Notes: a model not told the origin generated them from the sequence alone. 12,847 bases of DNA from a bacterium (GCA_947502965.1 CANNCG010000024.1:1-12847), one strand, 5' to 3'; shown: positions 1 to 7,633, counted from the first letter of the stretch. A program made the numbers and translations.

Positions 1-282
1 ATGAATGGGCTGGTACAACTGATCGTCGAGGAGAAGGGCAGCCGTCCGAATGACGGTGCGGTGTACGTCTTTCGCAACCGACAGCGCAACAAAGTCAAAC
101 TGCTGCTCTGGCACAAGAATGGTTTTTTCCTTGGGTACAAACGGTTGGAGCGTGGGAAATTCGACTTTCCGACAGACGCAGATGTCGTCGAAGTGGATGC
201 CGAGGCGCTAAGAGAATTGATACTGGGAATGCCGATGGTGTACGCCGGAAAAGGGCAGGCAGAAAACGTGCGGTTTTCGTAA
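1..282 (+). CDS. tnpB: IS66 family accessory protein TnpB (Orf2), N-terminally incomplete
   Basis: IS66-type elements encode a small TnpB protein needed, with TnpA and the TnpC transposase, for transposition. The 93 visible residues carry the family's diagnostic core: a YVFRNRQRNKVKLLLWHKNGF stretch at about residues 22-42 followed by the KRLERGKFDFP motif (47-57). Family members are usually about 110-120 aa and have a TDMRK-type motif before the (M/I)NGL segment; here the window begins at MNGL, so roughly the first 20 residues are missing and the ATG at base 1 is probably internal. The stop is TAA at 280-282. No TnpC frame follows, as it would in a complete element, so the element is either truncated or its tnpC is lost. 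Family is clear; whether the gene is functional is not visible. Confidence 0.85.
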   Translation: MNGLVQLIVEEKGSRPNDGAVYVFRNRQRNKVKLLLWHKNGFFLGYKRLERGKFDFPTDADVVEVDAEALRELILGMPMVYAGKGQAENVRFS

Positions 283-428
283 TCGCAAAACCGCCTATGT
301 AGGCCACAAAAAGGCGAACATATCATGAAATTTCCTTTTGTAGTCGTACTGTGGATGAAGAACTTGTTAAGAGATTAAAACATGATAATCTTCCTCCAAA
401 GGAAGTAGCAGATCGCCTAGAACACCGT
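283..428. other. Short non-coding junction after the IS66 fragment
   Basis: The 146 bases between the IS66 gene and the stop of the minus-strand hydrolase hold no gene I recognise. The part from about 325 to 410 is visibly more AT-rich than its surroundings. One frame open from 303, with a possible GTG at 351, reads as plausible protein up to about 425 (a charged VDEELVKRLKHDN stretch) and then runs antisense into the hydrolase. It may be a scrap of a broken gene left at the edge of the element. I see no clear terminal inverted repeat. Confidence 0.3.
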
Positions 429-1301
429 CTATGCGCGGCGCCGCTGATCCCAACGGAGGGAAATTATCCATGCATACAAATCACCATAGACCCTCTCCGC
501 ATTGGTCTCGGCCAACATCACATGGCGTCCTCCGGTATAAAACGCGGTCTCTACCGACCAGCCTGCTTGGCGATACCGATTCACAACCCCCATCACCGAC
601 CGCAACCCTTTACCGAGAGGATCCTCCGAACCGGACAGGACATACATAGGCACGACAGGTGCTGGCACCGACTGTCCATAGAGCCGATACAGCCCCAAAA
701 ACAAGGCGCTGTACAGTCGAACTGAGGGCACAAAGGTACAGAAGGGATCTGCGATATATCTGGCCACAAAAGACGGATCCCGACTGAGCCAATCAAAGGG
801 GGTTTTGGCGGGCTGAAAAGTCTTGTTAAATCCCCCATAAATAATGTCATAAAAAAGACGACCGGGTCGCACCTCCCCAAACATGCCAAACACCTTGGCC
901 AACACCCACGAGGGACCTGCCACCCAACGGGGCTCATACGATGTCGCAGACAAAACCAAGCCCTGAATGTCTGGGCGATACTGGGCCACCATCGCCTGTG
1001 CGACATAAGACCCCATACTATGACCCAAAACCACGATAGGGATATCTGGATACAGCACCCGCAAGTCCTCGTAGGACTGATACGCTGTGGCCAGCATCCC
1101 CGCCCATCCCTCTGGGCCAGGATCTCCCAAAACACGCGCCTGGGAGCCATGCCCAGGCAGGTTGCTACCCCCAACAGCCACCTGATGCCCCACACACCAC
1201 GCAGAAAAAGACGCATAACAGTCCAAATGTTCGGTCATGCCGTGGACAATCAAGACCGCATGTGTGGGTGATTCACAGGACCAATGATGGGTGAGTGCCA
1301 T
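429..1301 (-). CDS. Alpha/beta hydrolase, serine aminopeptidase S33 / monoacylglycerol lipase-like
   Basis: 290-aa protein of the alpha/beta hydrolase fold, resembling the Hydrolase_4 (lysophospholipase or monoacylglycerol lipase-like) group. An oxyanion-type HGMTEH motif is at residues 20-25, followed by a PGHG turn (49-52) and the nucleophile elbow GHSMGS with Ser95. The rest of the likely triad is Asp227 (in SGSEDPLG) and His260 (in GGRHVML), in the right order and spacing. No signal peptide is evident, so it is probably cytosolic; the substrate cannot be told from sequence. It is the last gene of a minus-strand run: its ATG lies only 3 bases after the stop of the gamma carbonic anhydrase gene, with a weak AAAGAGAT-like ribosome site inside the end of that gene, so co-transcription and translational coupling are likely. 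A peptidase role is possible but less likely than esterase or lipase. Confidence 0.85.
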   Translation of the reverse strand: MALTHHWSCESPTHAVLIVHGMTEHLDCYASFSAWCVGHQVAVGGSNLPGHGSQARVLGDPGPEGWAGMLATAYQSYEDLRVLYPDIPIVVLGHSMGSYVAQAMVAQYRPDIQGLVLSATSYEPRWVAGPSWVLAKVFGMFGEVRPGRLFYDIIYGGFNKTFQPAKTPFDWLSRDPSFVARYIADPFCTFVPSVRLYSALFLGLYRLYGQSVPAPVVPMYVLSGSEDPLGKGLRSVMGVVNRYRQAGWSVETAFYTGGRHVMLAETNAERVYGDLYAWIISLRWDQRRRA

Positions 1302-1304
1302 CGG

Positions 1305-1835
1305 TTATCTCTTTTGATTGTTTCGGTGAAACGCCGCCAATTGCATGTATTTTTCCGCCCATTTTACGTTTGTCTCATAGCTCTGTGATCCCAAATCTCT
1401 GACCACACGACCAGGAACCCCCACGACCAGATGGTTTTCGGGCACCACCATGTTTTCTTTCACGACTGTACCTGCCCCTATCACCGCACCTTTTTTGACA
1501 ATCGCCCCATTGAGCACAATCGCCCCCATACCAATGAGCACACCGTCCTCGATCACGCAGCCGTGGAGCACTGCTTTATGGCCCACGGTCACATAATCCC
1601 CCACCACACAGGCACGGTCATTTTCCAGATGACAGACACAGCCATCCTGAATATTGGTCGCATTGCCTATTACAATCGTATTAATATCCCCACGCAATAC
1701 CGCGTTGTACCAAACAGAGGCCCCTTTTCCAAGACGTACATCGCCTACAACCTGAGCCCCAGGCGCAACAAACGCAGCACGGGAGAGATCCGGGTCATGC
1801 CAAACCAAGTCATTCGGAAAATCAAATTTTTGCAT
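1305..1835 (-). CDS. Gamma-class carbonic anhydrase-like hexapeptide-repeat protein (YrdA/CaiE/PaaY type)
   Basis: 176-aa left-handed beta-helix protein with successive hexapeptide repeats from about residue 20 to 140 and a C-terminal alpha-helix. The three zinc-ligand histidines of the Cam family appear as His69 (CHLEND), His86 and His91 (GHKAVLHGC), and the conserved WYNAVLRGD segment (42-50) is present, so a trimeric metal-binding protein is expected. YrdA-like members bind zinc, but many show little or no carbonic anhydrase activity, so the catalytic claim is uncertain. ATG at 1835 is the first possible start, because an in-frame TGA lies two codons upstream. That ATG is in the 3' arm of a 7-bp hairpin (see separate entry), and the nearest purine-rich run (AGAAAGG) is about 17 nt away, so initiation is atypical. 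The gene lies 47 bp after the secreted-protein gene and 3 bp before the hydrolase. Confidence 0.88.
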   Translation of the reverse strand: MQKFDFPNDLVWHDPDLSRAAFVAPGAQVVGDVRLGKGASVWYNAVLRGDINTIVIGNATNIQDGCVCHLENDRACVVGDYVTVGHKAVLHGCVIEDGVLIGMGAIVLNGAIVKKGAVIGAGTVVKENMVVPENHLVVGVPGRVVRDLGSQSYETNVKWAEKYMQLAAFHRNNQKR

Positions 1836-1848
1836 AGTTCACTATGCA
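1831..1848 (-). promoter_or_regulatory. Hairpin occluding the start codon of the gamma carbonic anhydrase gene
   Basis: A perfect 7-bp inverted repeat, TGCATAG and CTATGCA around a 4-nt loop, lies over the translation start. On the minus strand the ATG at 1835-1833 is inside the second arm. It is not followed by a T-run in either direction, so it is not a terminator. It could limit ribosome access or act as a protein site; function is inference. Confidence 0.4.
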
Positions 1849-1882
1849 CCGACCTTTCTAAAACGCAATCGTTCAAAAACAC

Positions 1883-2392
1883 TTAAAACAAAGACACATT
1901 CATCGCCACAACAGGCTTCACCTCGCTCATAATACCAAAGTAAGAATTGCCATCCGCAATTGAAAGTTTCAGCAACTCAAGGGTCAATCCCAGTTGTATT
2001 TTATCTGTAAGGTTATACAAGACGTTCTTGTTCAAACACCATGTATGAAACAAGCTAACAGGCGAATCGGTTGCCACAGATTTACCAGACTGAGCGAGCA
2101 GTTCAACCTGACCCAAAAGAGGCGCCATGAACGCTACGCCTGTAACAAAAGTAAACGCCAGGCCCTGTAATTTCGAACCAGAAACATAGGCAGATCCGCC
2201 CCAAACCACATCCAAGCCCGTGATAGGGCATTGATTGTAAATACGGGCCAAAAATCTCGTTTGGGTTGAAGATTTGACCGTATCGAGATTGCTAGAATAC
2301 CCATCAAAAGACACGATCATTTTAGACTCATACGCACTTACAACAGACACCATCGACACACAAAGCGCGGCAACCAAAAACACCTTCTTCAT
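1883..2392 (-). CDS. Secreted protein of unknown function, possibly a small outer-membrane beta-barrel
   Basis: The start is placed at 2392 rather than an upstream in-frame ATG (2458), because a strong AGGAG site sits 8 nt before it and a clean signal peptide begins there: MKK, then a hydrophobic VFLVAALCVSMVSVVS core and an SAYES-like cleavage region near residue 20. The mature part (about 148 aa) shows alternating polar and hydrophobic segments, is rich in Gly, Ser, Val and Leu, and ends in Phe (VAMNVSLF), a C-terminal signature common in outer-membrane barrels. I do not recognise the family. Export from the cytoplasm is well supported; outer-membrane insertion is inference. It lies between the unknown 117-aa gene (81 bp upstream) and the gamma carbonic anhydrase gene. 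The 81-bp gap could hold its own promoter, but I cannot name one confidently. Confidence 0.65.
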   Translation of the reverse strand: MKKVFLVAALCVSMVSVVSAYESKMIVSFDGYSSNLDTVKSSTQTRFLARIYNQCPITGLDVVWGGSAYVSGSKLQGLAFTFVTGVAFMAPLLGQVELLAQSGKSVATDSPVSLFHTWCLNKNVLYNLTDKIQLGLTLELLKLSIADGNSYFGIMSEVKPVVAMNVSLF

Positions 2393-2473
2393 ACTAAAAA
2401 CTCCTAAAAAATGATCCAACCAAAACAGGATCCCCCTAGAGGGCGCCATGATACCCAAGGCTTCTGATGCGAA

Positions 2474-2827
2474 TCAGGTCTGCTTTACCTCGTAGGAATA
2501 GGCTTTTTCCTGCAAATACGCAACCCAAGCCTTGTCCTTCGTCACACCAACACGCACCAAGGCTGCGTAAACAGTCTCTAAAACAGCGACGCTCACACCA
2601 AAAAAATCCACCTCATCCGGCGCAAACTCCGGGGCGTAATAGGGATGTATCAGCTCTACCAAAAGCGCCCCAGATTCTTCCAAGGCATAGATAACTTTGC
2701 CGGATGTCCCCTTGCGAAACACGCAGTCAAAGCGACGATCCCCCACCATAATTTCAAAAGGTCTGGCCTTAAAAAACGTACCTGACGTTTGTTGATCAAC
2801 AGCATCTCGTACCTGCAATGTATACAT
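2474..2827 (-). CDS. Conserved-looking hypothetical protein, 117 aa
   Basis: Not a family I recognise. Start chosen at the ATG at 2827: an AAGGA site lies 8 nt before it, whereas the alternative GTG at 2833 (overlapping the transglycosylase stop by one base) would be only 2 nt from that site. The protein is soluble, without a signal peptide or membrane segment; the N-terminal half looks beta-rich (about residues 1-60, through GKVIYALEESGALLVELIHP), and the C-terminal half is mainly helical and acidic, then basic. It follows the lytic transglycosylase by 5 bp, so the two are almost certainly translated from one mRNA. Function may relate to the cell envelope by context only. Confidence 0.65.
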   Translation of the reverse strand: MYTLQVRDAVDQQTSGTFFKARPFEIMVGDRRFDCVFRKGTSGKVIYALEESGALLVELIHPYYAPEFAPDEVDFFGVSVAVLETVYAALVRVGVTKDKAWVAYLQEKAYSYEVKQT

Positions 2828-2832
2828 AATCA

Positions 2833-4872
2833 CTATCCTTTTCGAAAAATATCCGGCACATGTCCAGGATTATAAAGTAAGGTATAAATCCAGTAACTCT
2901 TCAAGACACGGGTCACATAATGATGGGTTTCAGCATAGGGGATATTGGCCACAAACATATCCAAAGAGTGATTTGTTTCCCCTTGAACCCACCGATGGGT
3001 GGCATTTGGACCGGCATTGTATCCAGACAACATGTATACCACATTGCCATCAAAACGTTGTTTCAAATAATTCAAATAAAAAACCCCAAAACGAACATTG
3101 GTTTCAGAATCAAACAGCATATCCCCACTGGTCCATGAGACTTTCAAATTTTTTGCAATCCCTTGCCCTGTAGCTGGCATAATCTGCATGAGCCCACGCG
3201 CCCCACTACGGGACACTGCACGCGAGTTAAACAGGCTCTCTTCCCGCATTAACGCCAAAATCAAATACGGGTCCAACCCGTACTCTGCCCCGAGGGATTG
3301 AATCAATTCCCAGTGGGGGCGCGGGTACATGAGCTCCGCCATTTCACGTGACAAGGTGGCCTGTCCGCGACTGACGCTAAAGCCCATTTTTCCCAACAGG
3401 GTAATCGCCTGATTGGACTGGAACAGCCCATCGTACAAACGGGCAAGTTGCAACACCATCTGGTCCAAAAATTTACCCGAGCGACTGGACACCGAGGACT
3501 CCAAGACCGCCGCTTCATAGCCCCCCAACCCAGAACGATAGGCCTCTTGTGTCAGCTCCCCCCGCAGGACGCCCGTCGGGACAAACAAGCCCGACAAGCG
3601 CCCTATCTCCGAAGGGAAGTATTTCACAATCAACCGCGCCCCATAATAGGTGAACGGATAGAGCGTCACACATTTTTCGCGATAGGTCTGCGCCATTTGC
3701 TGATCCAGCGTTTCCGCCATCTCCGCCGTCCAAAACAAGACCTTGGCTTTAAATTCATCCTGCAAGGTCCACGGATAGTTTTTTACTTTTTGATAGGCCT
3801 CATCTGCAGCCCCATTGAGATAAGACATCCACGCAGAATCCCACATCCACTTCTCATAATAGGAAGACTTTGCCGACGACGCCAAGAACCCCGCTTCAAA
3901 AGGCGCAAACTGTGCCGTATCCGCAGATGCCGCATAAACCCAATATAGGTCATAATAGGCCTGTGCTTGATAGGTACTGGCGGAATCCAAGATGGATTTA
4001 TACGCCGTAGACGCCTCATCATATCGCTTTAAAATCTGCAAAGTTTTGGCCATCTGATACGCCAGAAGCTGGGCCTTTTGCTTCGGGAGAGATGCCGGCG
4101 AAATGTTTTGAAAAACATCCAAAGCCGCTTCTCGTTTCCGGGTGTGATACAAGGCCATCCCCTTGGAGAGCTGCATGTCTGCTGAAAGCGGCTGCGTTAA
4201 TCCGTCCACCAAACTCAGCCCTTCTTCATAGCGATTTGTATCAAAAGCGCGCTTGGCTACCTGACGCCTGGCCTTTTCTTGTGGAAACAAGACATCCCAC
4301 ATCGGACGCTTTTTCTCAGAAGACAACGCATAACGGGCATAGGCCGTCCGAAGCTCGCCATCACCTGGGAACCGTGACGCCCATTCCCGCAACGTGACCA
4401 ATTGGCCGGACACATCTTGCTGTTGCTCCCGAATCTGGAATCGCAATGAAAAAAAACCAGTTTTCTCAGGGTCCACCAAGTTCAGTAGGTGGTCAGCCAA
4501 GGCCACCTGTCCGGTAGACAGCCACGAAGACAAAATCAAACGGGTATAATGGTCTCTCAGCTTTTCTGGCAACCCCAGCAACCGGTTATGTACAAGGGGC
4601 ACCTGTACCGCCGCCACCGCCATAATCAAGGCATTGAGGGGATGCGTCCGATTAATCCCCGATAGCTGCAACACCTCCGTCGCCTCTAAAAAACGCCCCA
4701 AATTGGCCAAGGTCAAGGCTTTCATTTGTGGATGTAGGTGAGATTCCATCTCCAAGACAGAGGCATATTGCCCCATATAGAACAGACGCTCTAGGGATTC
4801 TGCAGAGACACTCCCCGTGAACATGGCAAAAAACAGCACCGCCAAAAATCGAATCGCTATATAAAATTTCAT
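2833..4872 (-). CDS. slt: Soluble lytic murein transglycosylase, Slt70-like
   Basis: Periplasmic enzyme that cleaves the MurNAc-GlcNAc bond of peptidoglycan, forming 1,6-anhydro-MurNAc ends. 679 aa from this start (Slt70 of E. coli is about 645). A signal peptide covers the first ~25 residues (cleavage near SVSA-ES). A long helical-repeat region (about 30-510) corresponds to the alpha-superhelical ring of Slt70. The C-terminal SLT domain (about 520-660) has the catalytic Glu in REES (Glu545 here), the SGARGLMQIMPAT motif and the SGYNAGP motif. An ATG 9 bp further upstream (4881) is also in frame; I prefer 4872 because 4881 lies inside a -10-like TAGAAT and neither start has a Shine-Dalgarno site. 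It is the first gene of the minus-strand run down to 429. Confidence 0.9.
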   Translation of the reverse strand: MKFYIAIRFLAVLFFAMFTGSVSAESLERLFYMGQYASVLEMESHLHPQMKALTLANLGRFLEATEVLQLSGINRTHPLNALIMAVAAVQVPLVHNRLLGLPEKLRDHYTRLILSSWLSTGQVALADHLLNLVDPEKTGFFSLRFQIREQQQDVSGQLVTLREWASRFPGDGELRTAYARYALSSEKKRPMWDVLFPQEKARRQVAKRAFDTNRYEEGLSLVDGLTQPLSADMQLSKGMALYHTRKREAALDVFQNISPASLPKQKAQLLAYQMAKTLQILKRYDEASTAYKSILDSASTYQAQAYYDLYWVYAASADTAQFAPFEAGFLASSAKSSYYEKWMWDSAWMSYLNGAADEAYQKVKNYPWTLQDEFKAKVLFWTAEMAETLDQQMAQTYREKCVTLYPFTYYGARLIVKYFPSEIGRLSGLFVPTGVLRGELTQEAYRSGLGGYEAAVLESSVSSRSGKFLDQMVLQLARLYDGLFQSNQAITLLGKMGFSVSRGQATLSREMAELMYPRPHWELIQSLGAEYGLDPYLILALMREESLFNSRAVSRSGARGLMQIMPATGQGIAKNLKVSWTSGDMLFDSETNVRFGVFYLNYLKQRFDGNVVYMLSGYNAGPNATHRWVQGETNHSLDMFVANIPYAETHHYVTRVLKSYWIYTLLYNPGHVPDIFRKG

Positions 4873-4879
4873 ACCCGCC

Positions 4880-4909
4880 ATTCTAGGCGAGAAAAGGGTG
4901 TTTACTCAA
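4880..4909 (-). promoter_or_regulatory. Predicted promoter of slt, possibly leaderless
   Basis: On the minus strand TTGAGT (-35, 4904-4909) is followed after 18 bp by TAGAAT (-10, 4880-4885). Seven bases later comes the ATG at 4872, so transcription would start at or next to the start codon. There is no Shine-Dalgarno sequence in front of either candidate ATG. Prediction from motifs only. Confidence 0.4.
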
Positions 4910-5520
4910 GGCATAGAGGCATCCACCACCTACGCCACGGGGGCTTAAACGGGGTTCAAAGGGCTATCGAACTTTGAATTCGAAAAAAGCAACCCCGTAG
5001 ATGCGAACAAACGCGCGAAACAGTACGTGGTATTGGGCGTACAAATAGAAGCCTTGGCGATCAGGGACCCCAACAGACGTACAATCAGACGCGTGAATAC
5101 CGTCCATATCGGCTCAAGAATGGGCTATCTACAGCGAAGAAATGACCCAACGGCGTGGACACATCAAAGGACTGGCCCAATACTTTCGATCAACACCCGA
5201 TATACCGAGAATACGATCGACTTTCGAAAACCCCACATGGCGCATTTTTTCGATAGCACCATTGGGCCTATTTGGCCTGGGTTTTATTTCGGAAGATCCG
5301 ATTTACGGATCGGGCGTTTGAGGGCGATTGGCCCATTATTTTAGAGACTTTTTCGCCGGTCATAAAAAGACCCGTGAAACCCCACTTTTGGATTCCAACT
5401 GCATTTTTCGGATCAAACCCCTTTCTTTCGCTCAGACGCGCTCATAGAAAAAAATTTTGGGGGTCTTAGAGCCTCGAAAACCCGCCTGGGAAGCAATTAC
5501 AAACATCCAAATTTCGCCCC
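4910..5520. other. About 0.6 kb without a recognised gene
   Basis: This stretch between slt and the groES promoter holds no gene I can name. On the plus strand two frames look somewhat protein-like: one open from about 4955 to 5344 (GTG at 5027, 105 codons) and a second overlapping frame open from roughly 5098 to 5310. Neither has a ribosome site or a recognisable motif; together they could be a frameshifted relic. Short local palindromes occur, for example GATCCG-ATTTA-CGGATC near 5290-5310, and GGCCCAAT near 5174 faces ATTGGGCC near 5263. I checked for tmRNA and tRNA-like ends and did not find them. Confidence 0.3.
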
Positions 5521-5549
5521 TTGCGTCTTGGAAGTGCCTCCACTAGAAT
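5521..5549 (+). promoter_or_regulatory. Predicted groESL promoter
   Basis: TTGCGT (-35, 5521-5526), a 17-bp spacer and TAGAAT (-10, 5544-5549). Transcription would start near 5557, immediately before the CIRCE element, which is the usual arrangement for HrcA-controlled chaperone operons. The -35 matches the consensus only in its first three bases. Confidence 0.5.
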
Positions 5550-5558
5550 ACTCGCAAG

Positions 5559-5585
5559 TTAGCACTCTCGCTCATAGAGTGCTAA
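5559..5585 (+). promoter_or_regulatory. CIRCE operator (HrcA binding site)
   Basis: Perfect consensus inverted repeat: TTAGCACTC (5559-5567), 9-nt spacer, GAGTGCTAA (5577-5585). In the bacteria where it is known, HrcA binds CIRCE and represses groESL until heat stress titrates GroEL away from HrcA. The site lies in the predicted 5' untranslated region, 28 bp before the groES start codon. hrcA itself is not in the window. Confidence 0.97.
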
Positions 5586-5613
5586 ATCAAATTTACTGTA
5601 TGAAGGAGGCATC

Positions 5614-5910
5614 ATGAGCAAACCACATTATCAGCCGCTCGCGGATCGCATTATTGTAGAGCCGCAAACGGCAGAGCAAGTTACCAAGTCTGGGATTTTT
5701 ATTCCTGATTCTGCCCAAGAAAAACCGCAAACAGGAAAAGTCCTAGTCGTAGGCCCTGGTCGTGTCACCGAAGACGGGAAAAACGTCCCCATGTCTGTCA
5801 AAGAAGGCGATGTTGTCATCTATGCAAAGTATGGCGGAACAGAACTCAAGATTGATGGATCTGAATTTCTCATCATCCGTGAGAGCGACGTTTTGGCTAT
5901 CAAAAAATAA
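5614..5910 (+). CDS. groES: Co-chaperonin GroES (Hsp10)
   Basis: 98-aa cytosolic co-chaperonin; a heptamer of it caps the GroEL barrel during ATP-driven protein folding. The sequence has the N-terminal PLADRIIVEP strand (residues 8-17), a mobile loop with TKSGIFIPD (about 24-32) for GroEL contact, the KVLVVGPGR segment and the conserved KEGDVVIYAKYGGTE region, ending in a VLAIKK tail. The length is normal for the family. The start is fixed by a strong GAAGGAGG site at 5602-5609, 4 bases before ATG. It is the first gene of the groESL operon under the CIRCE operator, with groEL 76 bp downstream. Confidence 0.97.
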   Translation: MSKPHYQPLADRIIVEPQTAEQVTKSGIFIPDSAQEKPQTGKVLVVGPGRVTEDGKNVPMSVKEGDVVIYAKYGGTELKIDGSEFLIIRESDVLAIKK

Positions 5911-5986
5911 ATCTGCGCTGTAGGGGCGAACACAACCCCCAAACAAACCAGATTTAAACAACACTCGGTAATAAAAGGAGTCCTTC

Positions 5987-7633
5987 ATGGGCGCAAAGCA
6001 ATTAAAGTACGGAGACGAAGCCTGGAGATCCCTTGCAGAAGGTATCAAAAAGGTAGCTGACGCAGTTGGCAGCACCCTGGGACCCAACGGAAACAACGTT
6101 GTCCTAGAAAAAAAATGGGGATCCCCGACCATCACCAATGACGGTGTCACCATTGCAAAAGAGATCGAACTTGAAGATCCTTTTGAAAACATGGGCGCGC
6201 AGCTTCTCAAAGAAGTCGCTTCCAAGACCAATGACATTGCAGGGGACGGGACCACAACCGCCACTGTTTTGGGTGCCGCTATCTTCAAAGAAGGATTGAA
6301 AAACGTCGTTGCCGGCGCAAACCCAATCCAACTCAAAAAAGGCATCGAGCGCGCTGTTAAAATCGTGGTCGAAGAACTCAAAAAGAGCAGCAAAGCGGTT
6401 GAAACCAGAGAAGCCATCGCACAGGTCGCGTCTATCTCTGCAAACAATGACGAAGAAATCGGAAACCTCATTGCCGACGCGATGGAAAAAGTAGGCAAAG
6501 ATGGCGTCATCACCGTAGAGGAATCCAAAGGGATGGAAACTGAGCTGGAAATCGTAGAAGGGATGCAGATCGATAAGGGCTATGTTTCTCCTTATATGAT
6601 CACAGACAAAGAGCGCATGGAAGCGTCTTTGGATGATGCCTTTATTTTGGTTACAGATCGCAAAATTTCTGCAATCAAAGACCTTCTTCCTATTTTGGAA
6701 AAAGTAGTTCAATCTGGCCGTGGCTTGGTCATCATCGCAGAAGACCTCGACGGTGAAGCCCTTGCAACATTGGTCGTCAACCGTCTACGTGGCACCATTA
6801 ACTGCCTCGCCATCAAAGCCCCTGGTTTTGGGGACCGTCGCAAAGCCATGTTGGAAGACATTGCCGTATTGACCGGTGCAGAAGTCATTTCAGAAGAAAA
6901 AGGCCTTACCCTAGAAAACGCTACCCTACAACAATTGGGTCAAGCCTCAAAGGTAAAAGCCTCCAAAGACAGCACCACCATTGTCTCTGGCAAAGGCACA
7001 CAAGAACGCATCACTGCGCGCGTTGCGGAAATCAAAAAAGAAGCAGAACTTTCTGATTCTTCTTATGACCGTGAAAAGCTACAAGAGCGTCTTGCAAAAC
7101 TTTCTGGTGGCGTTGCCGTCATCCGCGTGGGTGCTGCGACAGAAACAGAACTCAAAGAGAAAAAACACAGAGTAGAAGATGCCCTTTCTGCAACACGCGC
7201 TGCGGTTGAAGAAGGCATCGTTGCTGGTGGCGGAACCGCCTTCATCAACCTCATCCCAACACTGAACATCGCCATCGAAAAAGAAACTGGCGACCTCAAA
7301 GTAGGAATGACCATCGTGTCCAAATCTTTGGAAATTCCTTTGCGTCGTATTGCAGAAAACTCTGGTGTAGAAGCGTCTGTCATCATCGACAAAGTCAAAA
7401 ATAGCGCACACGGGGTTGGCTTCAACGCACGCACAGGCCAATTTGAAGATATGATCAAAGCCGGTGTTGTTGATCCTTCCAAAGTCACACGTACCGCATT
7501 GCAAAATGCCGCTTCTGTGGTCAGCTTATTGCTCACAACAGACGTGTTGATCGCGGACAAACCTGAAGAAAAAGCTGCGGCCCATGCCGGCGGCGGTCAG
7601 GGAATGGGTGGAATGGGCGGGATGGACTACTAG
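5987..7633 (+). CDS. groEL: Chaperonin GroEL (Hsp60)
   Basis: 548-aa ATP-dependent chaperonin, expected to form the double heptamer that folds proteins with GroES. All domains are visible: the equatorial domain at both ends, with GDGTTTATVL (nucleotide binding, catalytic Asp region) and GIVAGGGTAFI; intermediate segments; and the apical domain including KGYVSPYM and KAPGFGDRRKAML. The tail is the usual GGM-type repeat (GGMGGMDY). AAAGGAG lies 6 nt before ATG. Odd point: the near-invariant LGPKGRNVV segment reads LGPNGNNVV, so E. coli Lys34 and Arg36 are both Asn here, and the preceding residues are GST instead of KVT. The frame is otherwise intact, so it is probably functional. Regulated with groES; followed by a strong terminator. 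Confidence 0.97.
   Translation: MGAKQLKYGDEAWRSLAEGIKKVADAVGSTLGPNGNNVVLEKKWGSPTITNDGVTIAKEIELEDPFENMGAQLLKEVASKTNDIAGDGTTTATVLGAAIFKEGLKNVVAGANPIQLKKGIERAVKIVVEELKKSSKAVETREAIAQVASISANNDEEIGNLIADAMEKVGKDGVITVEESKGMETELEIVEGMQIDKGYVSPYMITDKERMEASLDDAFILVTDRKISAIKDLLPILEKVVQSGRGLVIIAEDLDGEALATLVVNRLRGTINCLAIKAPGFGDRRKAMLEDIAVLTGAEVISEEKGLTLENATLQQLGQASKVKASKDSTTIVSGKGTQERITARVAEIKKEAELSDSSYDREKLQERLAKLSGGVAVIRVGAATETELKEKKHRVEDALSATRAAVEEGIVAGGGTAFINLIPTLNIAIEKETGDLKVGMTIVSKSLEIPLRRIAENSGVEASVIIDKVKNSAHGVGFNARTGQFEDMIKAGVVDPSKVTRTALQNAASVVSLLLTTDVLIADKPEEKAAAHAGGGQGMGGMGGMDY

Noticed and set aside
593..1216. 207-codon minus-strand frame inside the alpha/beta hydrolase gene
   Set aside because: Same strand but shifted frame; the hydrolase frame carries the complete Ser-Asp-His motif set.
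1431..1886. 151-codon plus-strand frame opposite the gamma carbonic anhydrase gene
   Set aside because: Antisense to hexapeptide repeats with metal histidines; His-rich composition is a by-product of the repeat codons.
4940..5010. tmRNA-like start (GGGGGCTTAAACGGGG)
   Set aside because: The conserved tRNA-like 5' segment with TTCGAC and a 3' TTC-containing arm ending in CCA are missing.
5743..6712. Long minus-strand frames (261 and 202 codons) antisense to groES/groEL
   Set aside because: They mirror the codon pattern of strongly conserved groEL and contain no motif or ribosome site.
7063..7560. Minus-strand frames antisense to the end of groEL
   Set aside because: Shadow frames opposite a verified coding sequence, with no initiation signal.
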